A stretch of 64,000 nt of DNA from Flaccisagitta enflata (GCA_965153355.1 OZ231126.1:84134001-84198000), one strand, 5' to 3'. Counted from the first letter of the stretch, positions 25,250 through 36,380 are shown. Translations and numbers: made by a program. The notes: generated from the sequence alone by a model not told the origin.

Positions 25250-25659
25250 ATTTATCACTTATTCTGACCTAATTGAGTGTGTTTGGCAAGAAATTCTAAA
25301 AAACACTACATTTTGAAAAAATGGAGTTTTTAATTTTAGACCGTTTGAAACATTTTAACCAATTCACAGTCCCAGATAGCCGCCAAACTCCTGCGTAAAC
25401 TGTGCTGTCTCCAGTTCTTGTTAAGTTCATGAAGAAAAGCATTGGGTGTCAAACAGTGAGCTCCCGAATAATTTAAAAGTGCGTTTTATCCCAAAATTGG
25501 CAAAAAAATGAATTTTTGAAAGGGGAGCAAAAAAAATATTCCAAAATGGAGGTCAGATTCGTGTTCAGCACGAAAAAATATGTCAGAATAGTGAAGTTCC
25601 AGAGCTGTTTGGAAATTTTTACCCTTCACTTTAGTTTCTGCCGCTAAGATCCCTGACTA
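25250..25659. mobile_element. Family 3 right-end fragment (second copy)
   Basis: Matches 21152-21566: TTATTCTGACCTAATTGAGT, GGAGGTCAGATTCGTGTTCA, GCACGAAAAAATATGTCAG and the terminal TAAGATCCCTGACTA at 25645-25659. No left arm is present. Confidence 0.88.
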
Positions 25660-25770
25660 TTCGACTTGAATCGGGTGTAAGAAGCGCATGCGCACTGAAG
25701 CGGAACCACCGCAGCCTGAGAACGCAATGATAGTGGAAAATACTGTGTCTGTCTCTTTCTGACTCTCTCG

Positions 25771-25994
<224 letters not shown>

Positions 25995-26156
25995 ATTCTT
26001 AACTGATAGGCAGATAGGCAGAGAATGGTGGAAGAACCGCTTCCTTCCTTTTGTTCCCATCTTGGCAGTTCGATGATTACTTTTCCTTCATACTTTGCTC
26101 CATCTGTTTTTTAAGTGTCTTTTTTGACGCAGCTTCCGACGCATCATTGCGTGGCA

Positions 26157-26430
<274 letters not shown>

Positions 26431-26507
26431 CAGGCAGAACGAAGGTGAAAAAAAAGAACAAAATTGTTTCTTTACAATGCAGAGACCAAAAGCAAAGGAA
26501 AGTAAAA

Positions 26508-26993
26508 AACAAGGCCGCATACACGGCTACCACAGTCGCGTACGGGTGGAGAGGGGTACTGATGGAACAAGGCCGGATACACGGCTACCCAAGTCGCGTG
26601 CGGGTGGGCAGGGGCCATATTTGAGGTCACCAGACAGGTGGGGAGGAGCAGTGAGGTCCAAAAACAAAAAACATAAAAAACATAAAAACATAAAAGGGTG
26701 ACCGAAGGACGGACAAAGCGGGGTGTAGAGTCGCGTGCACGCAACTAAAAAGTAACTCGGGCATTTGGGCGGGAAGGGTGAGCTTTAAAAGGTCAAAGTA
26801 AAATGGGGACCGACCAACCCACCGAGGGATGGACAAAGCGGGGTGTAGAGTCGCGTGCACGCAACTAAAAAGTAACTCGGGCATTTGGGCGGGAAGGGTG
26901 AGCTTTAAAAGATCAAAGTAAAATGGGGACCGACCAACCCACCGAGGGATGGACAAAGCAGGGTATAGAGTCGCGTAGCACGCGACTAAAAGT
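26508..26993 (-). mobile_element. Cluster of family 1 elements with 120-bp tandem duplication
   Basis: A partial tail (26510-26560) precedes a full copy from 26570 (AAGGCCGGATACACGGCTACC). The segment GGGGTGTAGAGTCGCGTGC through to GGGATGGACAAAGC is repeated at an exact 120-bp spacing (26720, 26840), giving three heads in a row. The last head is AGTCGCGTAGCACGCGACT at about 26970-26988. Confidence 0.85.
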
Positions 26994-27027
26994 CTTCCAT
27001 TTCAAAATAAACATTCATAAGAAGTGA

Positions 27028-27440
27028 GAGGGCCGGATACAAAGCAATCTAAATCCTGCGCGGGTGGGCAGGGGCAGGAGTGAAAAAATGTCGCTGGGCC
27101 ACTGCAGTAAAAATTTTCCAAGGGGCGAAATGCCGAAAAAAATTTTTAGTCTGCGAAAGATGGATGGATGGACCGGTGATGGGCGGATCGACTGACAGAC
27201 GAACAGACCACCATAGTGGGGTATAAAGATTAGCACAAAAATAAACCAGGCGGGGTTCACCGATTCCCCAGTCGCCTTCGGGTGGGCAGGGGCAGTATTT
27301 TAGGTCATCAGAGCATTTGGGCAAGAGCGGTGAGGCCAATGATCGCAAAAACGCTTAAAAAGTAAAGTGAGACAAACAGACCGATGGTCCAACAGACCGA
27401 CAGACAAAGCTGGTTATAGAGTCGCGTGCAAAAAAAGGTT
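27028..27440 (-). mobile_element. Two family 1 elements, head-to-tail
   Basis: The first copy (about 27030-27235) has GGGCCGGATACAAAGC and GCGCGGGTGGGCAGGGGC; its head hairpin is degraded. The second (about 27243-27430) has TTCGGGTGGGCAGGGGCAG, GCATTTGGGCAAGAGCGGTG and AGAGTCGCGTGC without the second hairpin arm. Confidence 0.75.
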
Positions 27441-27770
27441 TGCCCGCCTCATGCAACTGAAGATTCCTCACTACTCCATAATGAAATCCAACGGCAGAAA
27501 TTTCTTTTATCAAAGCAAAATTGATTAAAAATTTAATAAATACTAATGAAATATCAAATTCCACCGTCTTCATTTCAAACAAATTCTGGGGAAACAAATT
27601 ACCGGTTGACATTCTTCTCAGGTTCTCAATCATCTCTGCAAGGTTGTCAGTCTTCAAACCAGACCACACACACACACAATCACATGCCATGAAGTCAGTC
27701 ATATACTTGAATAATGCGGTTGGGCCTTTCCATACGAAATGGATAAGAGAGAAAAAAAAAAGAAAGACGA
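27441..27770. other. No recognisable gene
   Basis: Unique spacer. An open frame around 27521-27808 has no recognisable domain and ends inside the next element. Confidence 0.4.
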
Positions 27771-28196
27771 TAATACTACTCGACTCAATAAAAAAGCCGC
27801 ACCTTTAAATGGCAAATTATCATACTGAATTTTAAAAAAATTAATCAAAATCTTAAACCATTAAAAAGTTATTGAAACAATCTTTCATTTGGCTCCAATC
27901 TGGCAATTCTAGCTGTAATCGTTTAGAAATGGCATAGGAATGAGTAGAAACATTGCCATAATCAGTTTGCACCTCTATTTAAAAATGAGCATTTTTACAA
28001 ATTAGAAGATAACTTTGACAAGCTCTAGCTCCTAAACCGTTTGAGATACAGATCTGGGATAGGTCTAGAATGAAAGAGAATTTGCAAATCTTTCGAATCA
28101 TTTCAACAGAAAAATGTTCAAATAATTTCTTTATCTTAATCATCAACTCAAAATAGGGTGCGGTTTTTTTGTTTTTTTTTCGAGTCGAGTAGTATT
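27771..28196. mobile_element. Foldback MITE, about 426 bp
   Basis: Inverted ends TAATACTACTCGACTC and GAGTCGAGTAGTATT with subterminal GCCGCACC / GGTGCGG. The internal arms contain CGTTTAGAAATGGCATAGG and CCTAAACCGTTTGAGATACA, which recur in the next element and at 50.4-50.7 kb. Non-coding. Confidence 0.8.
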
Positions 28197-28197
28197 C

Positions 28198-28612
28198 TAC
28201 CATACGACTAAAAAAAAGACGCACTTTTGAATGGCCCATTTTGCCTTTGAATCTTAAAAAAACATATTAAAATCTTAGGTCATTTGAAAGTCCTTTAAAA
28301 GTACTTTCCTTTGGCGCCAATCTGGTATTGCTATCTTTTTTCGTTTGGAAATGACATTGGTTTGAGTGAAAACATTCCCCATTCCAGTTTTGCAATCCCA
28401 TATAAATATGCATTTTAGCAAATAAGTGCTTCTCTTTGCAGAGCTCTAGCTTCTAAACCATTTGAGATACAAACCTGGGATTGGTCTAGATTGAAAGATA
28501 ATTTGAAAATCTTTCAAAATGTCTGTTTTAAAAAAAGTTTGAATTAATTTTCATATCTATTCCATTGATTGATAAACAGGTGCGTCTTTTTTTTTTGATC
28601 CACGTGGTATCT
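28198..28612. mobile_element. Foldback MITE, second related copy
   Basis: Begins CATACGACTAAAAAAAAGAC with GCAC and ends GGTGCGTCTTTTT..CCACGTGGTAT. The interior is homologous to 27771-28196 (TAAACCATTTGAGATACAAA). The two copies are directly adjacent. Confidence 0.72.
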
Positions 28613-28689
28613 ATCTATTTATCTATTTATCTATCTATCAAGAGCCCACTATGCAAAGGATGGGGCTGCAATCAAATTGGCTGCAAAAA

Positions 28690-28802
28690 ATGGGGACAAG
28701 AATTTAAAAATGACCTGTAAACGGCGTACAAACATAGTTTTACCGACGGTCGAACCGACCGACAAAGCGAGTTACAGAGTCGCGTAGCACCCGACTAAAA
28801 AG
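28690..28802 (-). mobile_element. Family 1 element, diverged
   Basis: AACGGCGTACAAACATAG, GACGGTCGAACCGACCGAC and AGAGTCGCGTAGCACCCGAC. The tail is not preserved. Confidence 0.65.
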
Positions 28803-28968
28803 TCTCGTAGGCCAACAAGTTCCCACGAAACAAACCCAACGATAAATCATTTGTTCTTTTACTAGAATGATAACCGGGAAGAAATTGACCTTTGCTAAAG
28901 AAGTGTGCAACGGAGGTAATGACCATAGTTCAGTTTAAGCAACCCTTAATTGATCATTTAAGGCGAGA

Positions 28969-28977
28969 GAGAGAGAG

Positions 28978-29070
<93 letters not shown>

Positions 29071-29086
29071 AAGAACGAAAGAACGA

Positions 29087-29176
<90 letters not shown>

Positions 29177-29177
29177 A
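28969..29177. repeat. (GA)n(GAAA)n homopurine tract
   Basis: About 95 bp of GA then about 100 bp of GAAA, purine-only for about 200 bp. Confidence 0.98.
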
Positions 29178-29226
29178 ATGCATGCGTACGCACATAGAGG
29201 TGATAGTGTATTCAAAGGCAGACAAA

Positions 29227-29384
29227 TACACCTTTTATTTTTTATAACAACCTAGTTTATTAGAAGATCAAGGCTTGAAATAGCTCCAAAATTTGGAACA
29301 TTGTAGTTATTCAATTAGTAGCTATCTATATCTCTTTTGAAGGCTTTGACCAAAAAAATGATGTTCTTATAAAAAAAAAGTGTA
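29227..29384. mobile_element. TACAC-family MITE, short
   Basis: TACACCTTTTATTTTTTATA at the left and TTCTTATAAAAAAAAAGTGTA-type right end. 158 bp; the internal GGCTTTGACCAAAAAAATGA also occurs near the right end at 40.0 kb. Confidence 0.7.
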
Positions 29385-29845
29385 TAAACTAGATGGAGAT
29401 ACAGGCAAACCAGACAGGCAAACAAAACGATAGGCTGATCGACAAACATACAAAGGCCGACAAAAAAAATCCGAGAAAGACGCCAACAATGTCGGGTAAC
29501 GGCCCTTCGATACGGAGCCAAAAAAATAAACGAAGCTCGGGAACAAAGGAAAGCTTTTGGCTTTAGTTGGCAAAATAACGAATAAAAAACACCTGAAACA
29601 ATTTGCGTCAGTGGAAAGGACGACCTTGCCGTAAAAAGGTGAACAAGGCCGGATGTACATAGGGCAGGGGCACTATTTCAAATTAATTATATCCCTAATC
29701 CAGGTGGAAAAATGGATGATGTGCATAGCATCGGCTGCAGACAATCAAATCAACCAATAGCCCTTTACCTTAGTGCAATGATTGGCCATGAGTTTCTCGC
29801 GATAAGTCATGTAGACCTTCGTTTTGTTGAAAATGTTATTGTTGT
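29385..29845. other. No recognisable gene; family 1 tail fragment
   Basis: Contains a family 1 tail at about 29642-29676 (GAACAAGGCCGGATGTACAT and GGGCAGGGGCAC) without a head. Otherwise unique. Confidence 0.5.
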
Positions 29846-29868
29846 TTAAGTTGTTGTTGTTGTTGTTT

Positions 29869-29962
<94 letters not shown>
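29836..29962. repeat. (GTT)n microsatellite
   Basis: About 120 bp of TTG/GTT with rare TTA interruptions. Confidence 0.97.
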
Positions 29963-30142
29963 CTACTAGTCGTTCATTGGCTTTTCACTCATAATAAATA
30001 GGTGCATCTCGTTTACGATCATCGAGACTTATCAGCTTCACATCGGTCATTAAACCCAACCATGGGTCAACTATATCTTTGATGTCTGAGGGATGATTGT
30101 TTTGGGCGAACCCTGTTCTTCATTTACGAATGCAAACTCAAT

Positions 30143-30255
30143 TTTTAGGTGCGCCATAGCACCTCTATAAGAGGCTCTGTCTGTCGGTCGGTCGGTCACG
30201 TAACGCTCGAGTTGAAAATCTCGAGAAGAAGCAAAAATCACTAGAAATGATTCAG
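30143..30255 (+). mobile_element. Family 1 head, AGGTGC type
   Basis: Hairpin AGGTGCGCCATAGCACCT at 30147-30164, then CTATAAGAGGCTCTGTCTG and GTCGGTCGGTCGGTCAC. Confidence 0.78.
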
Positions 30256-30271
30256 AAATATGCTAGGATGA

Positions 30272-30914
30272 TTTTTAGATGCGCCATAGCATCTCTATAA
30301 GAAGCTCTGTCCGTCCATCCGTCCATCCGTCGGTCACGCTCGAATGGAAAATCGCTAAAAATGTTTGAAATCAATAGAAAACTTATTTTGTTCATCATAA
30401 ACTATACTCGTCATTTCATTCACTAATCTAATCAGCTACGGTTTGGTCTTATAGAGCTGGTGATAGGTCGGATAGGTCTGGTGATAGGTCGGATAGGTCT
30501 AAGGATGGGTCTGATAGAGCTGGAGATAGGTCTGATAGAGCTGGGGATAGATCTGATAGAGCTGGTGATAAGTCTGATAGAGCTCGGGATAGGTCTGATA
30601 CAGCTCGGGAAAGGTCTGATAGAGCTAGGAATGGTCTGATAGAGCTAGGGATAGGTCTGAAGGAGCTAGGGATAGCTATGGCTTAATAACGCCCGGCGGG
30701 ATAGGTCTGATAGAACTAGGAATGGTCTGATAGAGCTAAGGATAGGTCTGATGGAGCTAGGGATAGCTATGGATTAATATCGTCCGCGGCAGGATAGGTC
30801 TGATAGAGCTAGGAATGGTCTCATAGAACAAGGGGTAGGTCTGATGGACCTTGGGATAGCTATGAATTAAAAACGCTCGGTGCACCGTCTTGGCCCGTGT
30901 ATCCGGCCTTGTTC
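30272..30914 (+). mobile_element. Family 1 element with 20-bp tandem cargo
   Basis: Head hairpin AGATGCGCCATAGCATCT at 30277-30294 and GTCCGTCCATCCGTCC repeats. An array of about 18 units of GGTCTGATAGAGCTAGGGAT follows (30440-30860), with TATGGCTTAATAACGCCCG-type spacers appearing three times at higher order. It ends with GTGTATCCGGCCTTGTTC. The head-array-tail order matches other cargo-bearing family 1 copies. Confidence 0.72.
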
Positions 30915-31059
30915 TTTCACTTTTGCTTTCTCTTAGTCGGAGTCTACTCCAAACACTCCCCCACTCCCACATCCCCCGATTTGGCTCTCCAACCTCCCTC
31001 TTCATCAACACTGCAAACCCGGGGCACGAGTTTTGCTAATCCTCTCCCGAATACGCGAA

Positions 31060-31060
31060 A

Positions 31061-31150
<90 letters not shown>
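31060..31150. repeat. (GA)n microsatellite
   Basis: About 90 bp GA. Confidence 0.98.
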
Positions 31151-31152
<2 letters not shown>

Positions 31153-31466
31153 CACCACAACCCTCGGCTACGATGTTTTCAAAGGGAAGTATTATTATTT
31201 ATTTTATTTGATTATTTGATTATTACTATTATTATTTTATTTGATTATTATCATTATACGGAACAATATACAGGCCTGCTCTCATAGCGTCACACCTTTA
31301 CACCTTCTTTGCTAAAATCTTAAGAACAAAACAAGAGAATGCCCAGGCTGAGATTCGGTTCTGGAAATTTCTGACCTCTATATTGGCAGCTTCACAATAA
31401 TGCATAAACTAGCCCAGTCCCTTGGTAAGCTTTCTAGTGAGGCACATCAGTAATATCCTTCAGAAA
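31151..31466. other. No recognisable gene
   Basis: AT-rich spacer with TTATT repeats at 31190-31260. Nothing else supported. Confidence 0.4.
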
Positions 31467-31977
31467 TACAGTAGATGTCGTCTAGACTTGGAAATACGGG
31501 GGAATTCATAACAGGAAGACAAATTTTAAGAGAAATAGAATAACAAAAGGAAAAGGTTGCCATGTAGCTGGATGGAAACACATTTTCATGTATTCACGCT
31601 AAGTATTAATATTTTAGAACACAAATTATAAAAACTTTCACAGTATGTTCTGTAAGAATATTGCGTTATTGCTAGGGAGCGTAACTATGTGTGACAGCCT
31701 GTGATGCTCCCAACCGCCAAACCAGCAATATTCTTACAGAACATACTGTGGGAAAGTTGTAGCAAATTTTATTTTAAACAATGTTCCCTCAAAAAATTTC
31801 TCAAAAAATTGATACTTTAGCGTAAATACATGGAAATTTGTTTCCATGGCAACCAACACCCATGGGCAATAAAGCATCCTTTTATTAGTTTATATTCCAA
31901 ATATCACTCTCTCAACTTTATTTATCTTCCTGTAATGAATTCCCCCGTATTTCCAAGTCTAGACGACATCTACTGTA
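31467..31977. mobile_element. Foldback MITE, TACAGTAGATGTCGTC ends
   Basis: The ends match for more than 35 bp (ATGTCGTCTAGACTTGGAA and its complement, then the GGGGGAATTCAT block). A second arm block is CAGTATGTTCTGTAAGAATA against TATTCTTACAGAACATACTG. 511 bp with outer TA on both sides. No ORF. Confidence 0.85.
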
Positions 31978-31984
31978 TGTCATT

Positions 31985-32190
31985 TTATAGTCGCGTGCTA
32001 CGCGACTCTACACCCCGCTTTTTCGGTCCGTCGGTCGGACCGTACATCGGTCCATCGGTCACACATTATTTTTTTTTTACGGTCTTTGGCCTCACTGCTC
32101 CTGCCCAAGTAATCAAGTGACCTCAAATACAGCCCCTGCCCACCCGCACGCGACTTGGGTAGCCGTGTATCCGGCCTTGTTCTTTTTAAT
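31985..32190 (+). mobile_element. Family 1 element, complete
   Basis: Head AGTCGCGTGCTACGCGACT, CTACACCCCGCTTTTTCGG, GTCCGTCGGTCGGACCG, CACTGCTCCTGCCCAAG, GCCCCTGCCCACCCGCACG and CGACTTGGGTAGCCGTGTAT, ending CCGGCCTTGTTC. It lies 8 bp after the neighbouring foldback MITE. Confidence 0.9.
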
Positions 32191-32470
32191 TCCGGCGGCC
32201 TTAACCATGTTCCAAATGACTACTCCAAAATATTTAGTCCGCATAATATCATGGTCACGTAGACCCCGACGCCTCAACTGGGCGCTCTAACTTATTTCCA
32301 ACTTGGACCGAGCCGAGCGTGACACTGCGGTAAACCTCTATTCCGTGGACGTTGCAACACCGCCATTTTCCGCCACGTGGCGTAGCGATGCAATTTATTG
32401 AAATATCGTGTCGGGGACGGTGCGGTACGGGACAGGTCTTCAATAATTATATTATCTGTATTTACTCATC
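32191..32470. promoter_or_regulatory. CpG-rich block with YY1-like motif and palindromic E-box
   Basis: Unique sequence containing CGCCATTTTCCGCC (YY1-like core GCCATTTT) directly followed by the 12-bp palindrome CGCCACGTGGCG (CACGTG core) near 32362-32384. Higher GC and CpG than the surroundings. No adjacent coding exon could be identified, so a promoter role is inference. Confidence 0.25.
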
Positions 32471-32477
32471 TGTGGTT

Positions 32478-32620
32478 ATAACTCTTTTTCTCTTTTCTTC
32501 TTTTCTTCTTTTTTTTCTTTTCGTCTTTTTTTTTCTTTTTTCTTTTTGTCTTTTCTTCTTTTTCTTTTCTTCTTTTTGTCTTTTCTTCTTTTTCTTTTCT
32601 TCTTCCTCTTCTTCTTCTCA
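32478..32620. repeat. (TTTTCTTC)n pyrimidine tract
   Basis: Imperfect TTTTCTTC/TTTTTGTC units. The frame over it is an artefact. Confidence 0.9.
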
Positions 32621-33000
32621 ATACCGTTACCGTCACGGCCAAGCAGCCCATTATCGTTTTAGGGCGACCCTGCCCTTTTTCCGCAACCGGAACGAACTTC
32701 CGGTTTCACGCTCGGGCCAGTTTCCAAGTCAATTTCAATTAGCAGAGTCGAGTTAATCGAGAGCGACGGTTTTGCAATATAACGAGATTTCAATCGAACG
32801 AAGAGAATGTAAAAACGCCATTTGAAATGACATAAACGCAGAGAAACCAGAGAGCGCAGTAATAAGTGGAGAATTATATCTTTTATAAATCCATGAAATA
32901 TGAGCTGAGCAGATGGCGTTGGAAATGTTTAATCATTGGTGCGATCGGACAGCGCAATGGAACCCCGTCGTGGAACTCCCGTAAGACGGTAGGTAGGTCC
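32621..33000. other. No recognisable gene
   Basis: Moderately GC-rich unique sequence with short open frames but no recognisable domain. Confidence 0.4.
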
Positions 33001-33778
33001 GTAACGCGAAATTTTGGATCACGCGAATCGACTGAAATAGTGGTTTCTATGAATGACTACCCCTGCCCTACCCAGCTACATAACAGCCCCCGCCTTACCG
33101 CATACTGCCCTTGCCCATCCACATTACTGCCCCTGTCCACCCGTAAGCGACTTCTACAGTATGTTTTTTTTTTTTCAATTGCAACATTACATGACGACAT
33201 AACTCCAGAACCAATAAAGATAATAAAACTCTCAAAACAGCCCTTTAAAGAGTGAGTTCTTGCATTTAATCATGCCAAATTTCAACAACATGTGTCAAGT
33301 AGTTTGGCTTCAATCTGCATTTGAAGAAAAAACATCAATTGTTCAAGTCTCTGTTTTTTAGTAGAATTGGAGGATGAAATTGTTTTTTTTTTAGAAAAAT
33401 GATATCAGTTCTTTCAAGTAGGCCATGAACATGAAATGTCAGATATCTGGAAGTATTTTCTTAGCTAATTAATAAATAAATTCTGAAAAATTCTAAAAAA
33501 ATAAGAATTCCATCTGAAATTGAAGGGAAACAAACTGATGTAGTGTTATTTACAAACTGTATTCAATTGCAGATACAGGCTTAATTACTTGACACCTATA
33601 GCTAGAATTTTGCATAGATAAATGCAAGAACATCCTCTGTAAGGGGCTTTTTTTAGAATTGCATTATCTTTAGTGGTTCTAGAGTTATGTTGTCATGTAA
33701 TGTTGCATTTGAAAAAAAAAATATCCGACCAACATACATAGCGGGTTATAGAGTCGCGTGCATGCGACTGAAAACAAG
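33001..33778 (-). mobile_element. Family 1 element split by a foldback MITE
   Basis: CCCTGCCCACC-like units repeat four times at 33058-33152. The element is broken at about 33160 by a foldback and resumes at about 33722 with CCGACCAACATACATAGCGG and GAGTCGCGTGCATGCGACT. The orientation of the left part is uncertain. Confidence 0.6.
33160..33722. mobile_element. Foldback MITE, about 560 bp
   Basis: Arms: CAATTGCAACATTACATGAC, then GACATAACTCCAGAACC, against GGTTCTAGAGTTATGTTGTC, then ATGTAATGTTGCATTTG. T-runs and A-runs lie at the ends. Non-coding loop with AT-rich sequence. Confidence 0.8.
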
Positions 33779-33960
33779 GCCGGATACATGGCTACCTTAG
33801 TTGCATGCTGGTGGGTAGGGGTAGTGATGAATAGGCTAAAAGTACATTTGGGCAGGAGCAGTAATGCAATAACCGCCCGTATACGCCGAAAAGTGAAAAA
33901 AGTAAAGTTTGATGGAAGGACAGAGCGGGTTGTAGAGTCGCGTACACGCGACTAAAAAGA
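33774..33960 (-). mobile_element. Family 1 element, complete
   Basis: AACAAGGCCGGATACATGGC, GGTGGGTAGGGGTAGTGATG, ATTTGGGCAGGAGCAGTAAT and GAAGGACAGAGCGGGTTG, ending in the hairpin AGTCGCGTACACGCGACT at 33936-33953. It abuts the head of the preceding copy. Confidence 0.87.
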
Positions 33961-33999
33961 AGCCTGCGCAGGCCAATAATATGCGTTTGCATTACGCAC

Positions 34000-34068
34000 C
34001 GGCAGACAAACCAACCAACCGACCGATGGACACAGTCACTAATAGAAATGCTTTGGCGCATCTAAAAA
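34000..34068 (-). mobile_element. Family 1 head fragment
   Basis: ACCAACCAACCGACCGATGG followed by CACAGTCACTAATAGAAATG and CTTTGGCGCATCTAAAAA. The hairpin is degraded. Confidence 0.55.
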
Positions 34069-34239
34069 GAAGGAAGGATAAAAAGAGGATGAACTGAGGA
34101 CAAAAGGAAAGGCAGCGTGAACGTCGTGAACGATCGTGAATGAGTGACGAAATCGATGAATAGACCAGATTTCAGAGAAGGAGTATGAATTGATCAATGT
34201 TCATCAGCGGGAGGAAGAGGAGCAAACAAAGGAGGAGGA

Positions 34240-34640
34240 GAAAAACAAGGCCAACACCTATAAGTCGTGTGCGGGACAAAAATATTTTAGGATAACTCAA
34301 ATTAACTTAAAATAACTTAAGATGACTTAAAATGACTAGAAAAGAAATAAAATGATGATAAATGACTTATATGACAAAACTGACCAAATTGACTCAAGTG
34401 ACTCAATATAAAGTAAAATGACTTAAAATGACTTAGAATGACTTAGAATGACTTAGAATGACTAAGAATGACTTAGAATGACTTAGAATGACTTAGAATG
34501 ACCAAAAATGACTAATAATATCTAAAAGTAATAAAAAAATAATGTTTGACCGACGGACCGACGGACCAACGGAGGGAGGGAGGGAGGGAGGGACGGACGG
34601 ACAAAGCGGGTTGTAGGGTCGCGTGCACGCGACTAAAAAA
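34240..34640 (-). mobile_element. Family 1b element with TGACTTAGAA cargo
   Basis: Tail AACAAGGCCAACACCTATAA and GTCGTGTGCGGG, then an array of about 20 decamers (ATGACTTAGA/ATGACTTAAA, 34290-34530). GACCGACGGACCGACGGACC and GGAGGGAGGG repeats follow, then the head GTCGCGTGCACGCGAC with ACTAAAAAA. The tail is nearly identical to the one at 59882-59922 beside ARMC9. Confidence 0.85.
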
Positions 34641-34659
34641 CGTTTAACGAAATCACAAT

Positions 34660-35150
34660 CTCATGGAACTTCTGCGTAGTCCAAAAGCTGGGCAAAAGGG
34701 CACTCGTATCAATTACGTACTACTGAAGCTGACCTACCGTCAATTCAAAAGTGATGACATAATTCTAGTGTTCGTCTTTTATGAAAAGGTAATACTGAGT
34801 GTGCCCTTTTCAATTGTGACTACATGCTGTCATCGACTGAATTTCATAAATTACTCGATCGCGCAATGCATTGCATAATTTTTTTGATGCATCAATTTAT
34901 CTCTATAGATGGTTGTATTAGTCGGTCGGTCTGTCAGTCGATCACAAAAACTTTTAAATTTTTAATCACAAAATTTGTCACTCTGTCATCATATAGCAGC
35001 CCCAATCTTATCTCTCGTTAATTCATTTAATCATTCATTTATGCATCAATTCTTGCATTCATGCAATGATTTTTTCATTCATGCATTATTTTTAAATGCA
35101 ATGATTGATTCATTTATACATTGATTTATACATTCAAAACCGAGGTCCAT
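34660..35150. other. No gene; small foldback and family 1-like fragment
   Basis: AAAAGGGCACTC near 34693 pairs imperfectly with GAGTGTGCCCTTTT near 34812. A GTCGGTCGGTCTGTCAGTCG stretch at about 34920 is a family 1 head remnant. CATT-rich repeats lie at 35025-35155. Confidence 0.45.
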
Positions 35151-35383
35151 TCATTGAGCGACGCACCGTTGGCCAACTTGGCCATGTTTTTCGGATTTCG
35201 ACTCCCAAAAACACGTTCGGCCTTGCAAAAAGTTGTTCGATCTAGTTAACCATGATAATCTAGGACGCCGAATCAAGGCAGAGCAGTGGATAAACGGCCG
35301 ATTTAGCCGTACGATAAAGCAAGGCCGTTTTAGGTACACGAACAAGACCGGACACTCAGCTGCTGCAGACGCAAGGGCAGTGA

Positions 35384-35613
35384 GAATAAGGTCAGATACA
35401 CGGCTACCCCAGTCGCGTGCGGGTGGGCAGGGGCCATAATTGAGGTCAGTGGAACATTCGGGCAGGAGCAATAGGGCCAAAACCTTCATTAACGCCGAAA
35501 AAGTAAAGTGTGACGGACGGATGGACGGAGGGACGGACGGACGGACGGACGGACGGACGGACGGACGGACCGACAAAGCGGGGTGTAGAGTTGCGAAGCA
35601 CGCGACTAAAAAC
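35384..35613 (-). mobile_element. Family 1 element, complete, expanded GACG block
   Basis: GGTCAGATACACGGCTACCC, GTGCGGGTGGGCAGGGGCC, ACATTCGGGCAGGAGCAATA and GTAAAGTGTGACGGACGG. (GACG)n is expanded to about 12 units. It ends with the head TTGCGAAGCACGCGACT. Confidence 0.88.
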
Positions 35614-35729
35614 CGTTGGGATGGTCAATCTGTGAATCTTTCTAGCTTCTTCTGCATTTTGGATTTTCCATCATCGCCTTTGCTGAAATATGATGTGCCA
35701 AACATGATCACAGATTGACCATCCCAACG
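35614..35729. mobile_element. 116-bp MITE with perfect inverted ends
   Basis: The ends CGTTGGGATGGTCAATCTGT(GA) and its complement are perfect over 22 bp. It lies directly next to a family 1 head. Confidence 0.85.
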
Positions 35730-35744
35730 CCTTCCCAACGGAAC

Positions 35745-36012
35745 AACGAACCAACCAACATACTCTAATATTGACATAGCGGGTTATAAAGTCGTTTTTC
35801 CAATAAGTGACGCGGGGTCCAATACTGTTGCGGGCGGGTAGGCAGGAGCATACAACCCCCATCCATACCCTCCTCCATCCCATGCTCACACACACAGACA
35901 ATCATAACTGCAGCATCATAAATACGCGTTTTCACTTTTTTTCGACTCGATCGTCGCGGACCAACGACGAACCAACAAACTAACGGACCAACGTCCGCAA
36001 CTTAAAAGCGAA
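35745..36012 (-). mobile_element. Family 1 element, 5.56-kb subtype
   Basis: AGTGACGCGGGGTCCAATAC, GCGGGCGGGTAGGCAGGAGC, CATCCATACCCTCCTCC, TTTTTTCGACTCGATCGTCG and ACCAACGACGAACCAAC, with GTCCGCAACTTAAAA at the end. Reverse-orientation relative of 5556-5765. Confidence 0.75.
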
Positions 36013-36062
36013 GTAGTCTAGGAAAACGATTGTGCAAAAACCTTTTCATTTGTCGTAAAAGA

Positions 36063-36094
36063 ACAACAACAACAACACTCATCATTACGATGTC

Positions 36095-36153
<59 letters not shown>
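36063..36153. repeat. (CAA)n microsatellite
   Basis: About 85 bp of CAA. An inverted (GTT)n partner begins 230 bp downstream. Confidence 0.97.
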
Positions 36154-36380
36154 CTACAACATATCAAACACACAGACGGACAGACTGGTAAACGTGCTTT
36201 CTAAGAGTTGAGCGAGGATGTTCTGAAAACGAATCTCATTGATGATGGTGAGCGGTCCTCCAATCAATCGATCTCAACTTCTCAAGAGGCCTAAAATCTT
36301 CAAGAGGAGAAAAGGAAAACCTCCCATGCAGTCAAATGGATGAGAGTTCGCGAAAGACGCGCTTACGTGATGCAATTCAG

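Noticed and set aside
32352-32756. 134-codon frame beginning in the CpG-rich block
   Set aside because: Most of it is a translated TTTTCTTC repeat; the N-terminal 40 residues have no recognised family.
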